From positions 1-15,657 of the forward strand of contig JBIICI010000026.1 of assembly GCA_044238935.1 (NCBI GenBank): a stretch of 15,657 bases of DNA. Direction: 5' to 3'. Below the pieces are notes generated by a model that searched no databases, was not told the DNA's origin, and saw nothing but the letters and a program-made list of their open reading frames with translations. This stretch comes from JBIICI01 sp044238935. GTDB taxonomy: Bacteria > Pseudomonadota > Alphaproteobacteria > Micavibrionales > Micavibrionaceae. The translations under genes and the position numbers were made by a program. Positions within the stretch are counted from its first letter, which is position 1, and every line of letters starts with the position of its first letter. Below, in pieces: positions 15,535 through 15,657 of the stretch.

Positions 15535-15573
15535 CTGTCCCAGATAACACAAAAAAGTGTTATAAAAGGACAG
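15535..15573 (+). promoter_or_regulatory. Long hairpin over the transposase ribosome-binding site
   Basis: CTGTCC (15535-15540) pairs with GGACAG (15568-15573), and ATAACAC (15544-15550) pairs with GTGTTAT (15557-15563) around an A6 loop. The outer stem includes the AAAAGGA ribosome site just before the ATG at 15575. Transcripts entering from rarA could fold this way and mask translation. Confidence 0.5.
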
Positions 15574-15574
15574 T

Positions 15575-15657
15575 ATGCGGAAGAGTCGTTTAAGTAAAAA
15601 GATACAGGATCGATTGATCGAACATTTTGTAGCTGGGACAACGGCACGTTGTGCCGC
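15575..15657 (+). CDS. IS1595-family transposase, N-terminal fragment (3' end outside window)
   Basis: Twenty-seven complete codons are visible, starting MRKSRLSKKIQDRLIEHFVA and continuing GTTARCA. This matches the start of IS1595-family DDE transposases, where a short helix-turn-helix-like or zinc-binding N-terminal region precedes the catalytic core. The catalytic triad lies beyond the edge. AAAAGGA lies four bases before the ATG. It could be an intact or a broken copy. Confidence 0.8.
   Translation, partial: MRKSRLSKKIQDRLIEHFVAGTTARCA

Larger units (their letters stand above)
15531..15657 (+). mobile_element. Left end of an IS1595-like insertion sequence (runs off the window)
   Basis: The terminal inverted repeat begins GGGGCTGTCCCAGATAAC, the form I associate with IS1595/IS1016-type elements, followed 26 bp later by the transposase start. 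The right end and target duplication lie outside the window, so completeness cannot be judged. Confidence 0.8.

Noticed and set aside
1..15657. CRISPR arrays, tRNA/rRNA genes, riboswitches, prophage or toxin-antitoxin loci
   Set aside because: I looked for regularly spaced repeats, cloverleaf-like sequence and recognisable phage or toxin-antitoxin proteins and found none that could be supported.

Overview
The window is a mostly densely packed, moderately AT-rich bacterial chromosome segment, with one IS left end at its right edge. NusA and RimP, a ComM/YifB C-terminus, alanine dehydrogenase and RarA all look proteobacterial. A dispersed palindrome built on CGTCATGCCG...CGGCATCTC resembles repeats I associate with Alphaproteobacteria. 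I therefore favour an AT-rich alphaproteobacterium, with order and genus unassigned. I see no tRNA, rRNA or CRISPR array.

Layout, left to right. (1) The 3' end of a comM/yifB-like gene (+) converges on a rimP-nusA operon (-), with a bidirectional terminator between them. The usual infB-side partners do not follow nusA. (2) A dabB-dabA operon (-) encodes a two-component inorganic-carbon (bicarbonate/CO2) accumulation system. It is divergent from a LysR-type regulator (+), and the shared 124-bp promoter region holds a good T-N11-A operator candidate. (3) A tightly coupled four-gene operon (+) encodes a secreted chalcone-isomerase-like protein, a GPH-type MFS transporter, a DUF3833 lipoprotein and a short-chain dehydrogenase. 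Adjacent genes overlap or nearly touch. From memory, such genes occur elsewhere beside membrane-lipid methyltransferases and singlet-oxygen-responsive sigma factors, but those partners are absent here. (4) An unrecognised 368-aa protein (+) has Arg codon use unlike its neighbours. It is followed by 305 bp of non-coding DNA with a nested palindromic repeat. (5) Alanine dehydrogenase (-) is divergent from an amidinotransferase/dimethylarginine-hydrolase-like enzyme (+), which is closely followed by rarA (+). (6) An IS1595-like insertion sequence starts 13 bp after the rarA stop and runs off the right edge.

Functional reading: the left and right parts carry housekeeping genes (transcription, ribosome maturation, replication-fork rescue). 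The centre carries metabolic and envelope modules. DabB should supply a cation-driven membrane subunit and DabA the zinc carbonic-anhydrase-like subunit, together converting CO2 to trapped bicarbonate under control of the adjacent LysR protein. The chalcone-isomerase-like operon is probably an envelope or lipid module, since three of its four products have export or membrane features. Its chemistry cannot be read from sequence.

I did not find a clearly new multi-gene system. The best candidates for undescribed biology are the orphan gene at 10596-11702 with its adjacent repeat, the reduced chalcone-isomerase-like/MFS/DUF3833/SDR module, and the hairpin in the rimP-nusA leader. All assignments come from reading motifs by eye. 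No database search was run.
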